NCBI GenBank assembly: GCA_903928955.1
Contig: CAIYTD010000158.1
Span: 1-15,223, forward strand
Reading direction: 5' to 3'
Length of the DNA: 15,223 nucleotides
From: Oligoflexia bacterium
GTDB taxonomy: Bacteria; Bdellovibrionota; UBA1018
Position numbers and translations under genes: made by a program. Shown here one piece after another: positions 13,597-15,223 of the stretch (positions within the stretch are counted from its first letter, which is position 1; each line of letters begins with the position of its first letter). Below the pieces are notes generated by a model. The model was given only the letters and a program-made list of their open reading frames with translations. It had not been told where the DNA came from and ran no database searches.

Positions 13597-15186
13597 TTAA
13601 CCTAAAATGACTTCTTTTAACAACACATAAGGACCACCACAACCAGCAAAAACAAATTCCTTATGATACTTTCCACAGCCGCCCACATCGTTTATCGGGT
13701 GCTTCGCCCGATCAGGCTCATCAGATTCAAATTCAATTTTAGATTTTGCAATAATTGAATGCAGAACATCAGGCGTGTAACCCGTCATTTGGATATCTCC
13801 ACCTGCGGGACCTTTAAAAACGTTGCCCGTTATTTTCCCTGCCTTTACTTCATAAAGAAAAGCGATACCTACCTGAATACCCATTCCCTTAGGATCTTCC
13901 ATCCCACCAGCAGCGTGTAGCGCGAGAAATCCATCTCCCAGCTCGGACATCAGCTGATTCAAAGTCTGAGTGCCCGGGCTAAAATAAGTATTTGTCTGTC
14001 GGGTATAAACTCCATGAGCCCAACTTTCCCTCTTACCATTTGCAGTTCTAGGTACTCCGAGGCGTAGAGAAGAAGTAAGATTAGTCATAGGAGCAAGGAG
14101 CTTGCCTGCATCCAATAAAACCTGCTTTTGAGCTAGCCACCCTTCTTCATCAAAAAAGTAAGTACCCCAAGCTCCATAAGTATCGATCCCATTTTCAAAA
14201 ATCGCTGGATTATTCAAAATAGTTGCATGTTCATTCCCAACACGTTCCCCCGACAAATAAAGATCCCAAGCTTTACTTCGACCTCGAGCGCAAGTGTCTC
14301 CTTCTTGAGAATGTCCGAAGGCCTCATGGGCCAAGACACCCGTGAGCGCAGGACCAAAAAGGATTCGATATTTCCCGGGATTCAATCGCTGAGCACTCTT
14401 GAGTGCCTTGAGATCTTTTAAAAGTGTGGCCACCTCGAAATCCGAAAACTCAATCGCCTCTAATCCACCTAATCCGCCCACTCTAAAAAAGGTTCGATCG
14501 GAACCCGACATTGCAGTCAGGCTGAACATTAACCGATAAAGTGTCTGTGAAAGATTCGATTCACGATCGATAAAAATAGACTCTTCCTCCGAAAAACTGA
14601 TTCGAGCTGAAACGTAGCTGAGTTCTTCCAGAGTGAGACCTTGTGTTGGAGCAAGATTTTTGCATTTCTCCACTGCAGATTTTAATGGATGGAACCAATC
14701 AGTGGCTGACCGTTTTTTCGGATCACTTGAAAATCTAATTCCGAAATGAACAGGTGTTTCAGAATGAACATTTTTAGGTATTTGGCTGGAAATTTCATCC
14801 TCTAAAGTATGATTCAATCGCTCTGACCAAGTAGGCGATTGGTATGCTCTTTTTATTCCTGAAACCGAACTTTTTTCTTTTTTAACTCGCTGAGCAAAAG
14901 AAATTGCAAAATTTTTGAGCTGCTCTGAATCCATATCATCCGTCGCTTCTTCATAAAGCGTATGGCCATCATAAATACGAAAAACAACGCCCATTGTCAC
15001 ATGGTCAGCCAATTGCGTTTGTTTCAGATTAGCTGAGTAAGTTTTTGAAGATTTTCTCTCAAAATAAATAGAACCATACCAGTCGGGCTGCGCCTCTAAA
15101 AGTGGTAAAATCTGTTTGAGATTGGATCGAAGCGGTTCTAGATCTTTAGAAAAGGGAGCTCTTTTATCGGAAGAGGAAGGTCTCAT
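13597..15186 (-). CDS. tldD: Metalloprotease TldD
   Basis: Catalytic, zinc-binding subunit of the TldD/TldE protease. 529 residues, some 45-50 more than typical TldD (about 480), the excess being N-terminal. The metal-binding motif HEAFGH is at 287-292 in GVLAHEAFGHSQEGD. Other family signatures: the glycine-rich GTYFFDEEGWLAQ, LRLGVPRTANGKRESW, KGPAGGDIQMTGYTPDVL and GGCGKYHKEFVFAGCGGPYVLL. Upstream in frame there is a TAA only 15 bases before the ATG, so 15186 is the only ATG start at the N-terminus. It has only a weak Shine-Dalgarno. It is the first gene of a tldD-pmbA-secreted protein unit. The 37 bp to the window edge hold no clear promoter. Confidence 0.95.
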   Translation of the reverse strand: MRPSSSDKRAPFSKDLEPLRSNLKQILPLLEAQPDWYGSIYFERKSSKTYSANLKQTQLADHVTMGVVFRIYDGHTLYEEATDDMDSEQLKNFAISFAQRVKKEKSSVSGIKRAYQSPTWSERLNHTLEDEISSQIPKNVHSETPVHFGIRFSSDPKKRSATDWFHPLKSAVEKCKNLAPTQGLTLEELSYVSARISFSEEESIFIDRESNLSQTLYRLMFSLTAMSGSDRTFFRVGGLGGLEAIEFSDFEVATLLKDLKALKSAQRLNPGKYRILFGPALTGVLAHEAFGHSQEGDTCARGRSKAWDLYLSGERVGNEHATILNNPAIFENGIDTYGAWGTYFFDEEGWLAQKQVLLDAGKLLAPMTNLTSSLRLGVPRTANGKRESWAHGVYTRQTNTYFSPGTQTLNQLMSELGDGFLALHAAGGMEDPKGMGIQVGIAFLYEVKAGKITGNVFKGPAGGDIQMTGYTPDVLHSIIAKSKIEFESDEPDRAKHPINDVGGCGKYHKEFVFAGCGGPYVLLKEVILG

Positions 15187-15223
15187 AAGAATATGTCTTT
15201 ACTTCTCTTCCGTGCAGCTGTCT

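Overview
The window comes from an AT-rich, motile Gram-negative bacterium. It carries a proteobacterial-type 6S RNA, three flagellins that begin MGLRI(A/N)TN, sigma-28-like promoters, a periplasmic YceI protein, a TldD/PmbA pair and a REC-domain protein whose 'ADDSLTIQKVI' opening is common in delta-type proteobacteria. My best guess is Bdellovibrionota or a relative. This rests on protein style, not on a marker gene.

Layout. 1-888 (-): 5' part of a response regulator cut by the window edge. 986-1158 (+): 6S RNA. 1226-1855 (+): unknown protein whose likely -35 box lies in the 6S terminator; its end overlaps the convergent RmlD/epimerase-like gene (1784-2695, -). 2764-5854 (-): three flagellin genes in tandem. 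6011-6301 (-): small RAMA-like protein behind the best sigma-28 promoter in the window. 6395-8807 (+): GNAT acetyltransferase, membrane PilZ protein and tadA. 8746-10380 (-): GMC/cholesterol-oxidase-like flavoprotein overlapping the end of tadA. 10420-11492 (+): DUF6941-like protein and YceI protein. 15186-11496 (-): tldD, pmbA and a secreted beta-rich protein, in operon-like spacing.

The most interesting part is the flagellin island. Each flagellin mRNA leader has a small hairpin showing GGA in its loop (AGGA or CGGA), followed by a conserved CATGGAGGA Shine-Dalgarno block. This is the layout expected for CsrA translational control. The second flagellin has two such hairpins. A fourth, orphan copy of that leader lies between flagellin genes 2 and 3 with no flagellin reading frame after it, probably the relic of a lost paralogue. 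Two of the leaders also have a four-codon mini-ORF, with its own Shine-Dalgarno, whose stop codon lies one base before the flagellin ATG. Together with the sigma-28 promoter of the small 6011-6301 gene, this suggests a late-flagellar regulon with layered transcriptional and post-transcriptional control.

The rest looks like ordinary chromosomal housekeeping. Local oddities are two convergent 3' gene overlaps, a very tight divergent gene pair, an epimerase-like protein without its catalytic Tyr, and a PilZ domain with a degenerate RxxxR motif. I saw no insertion sequence, CRISPR array, tRNA or rRNA.
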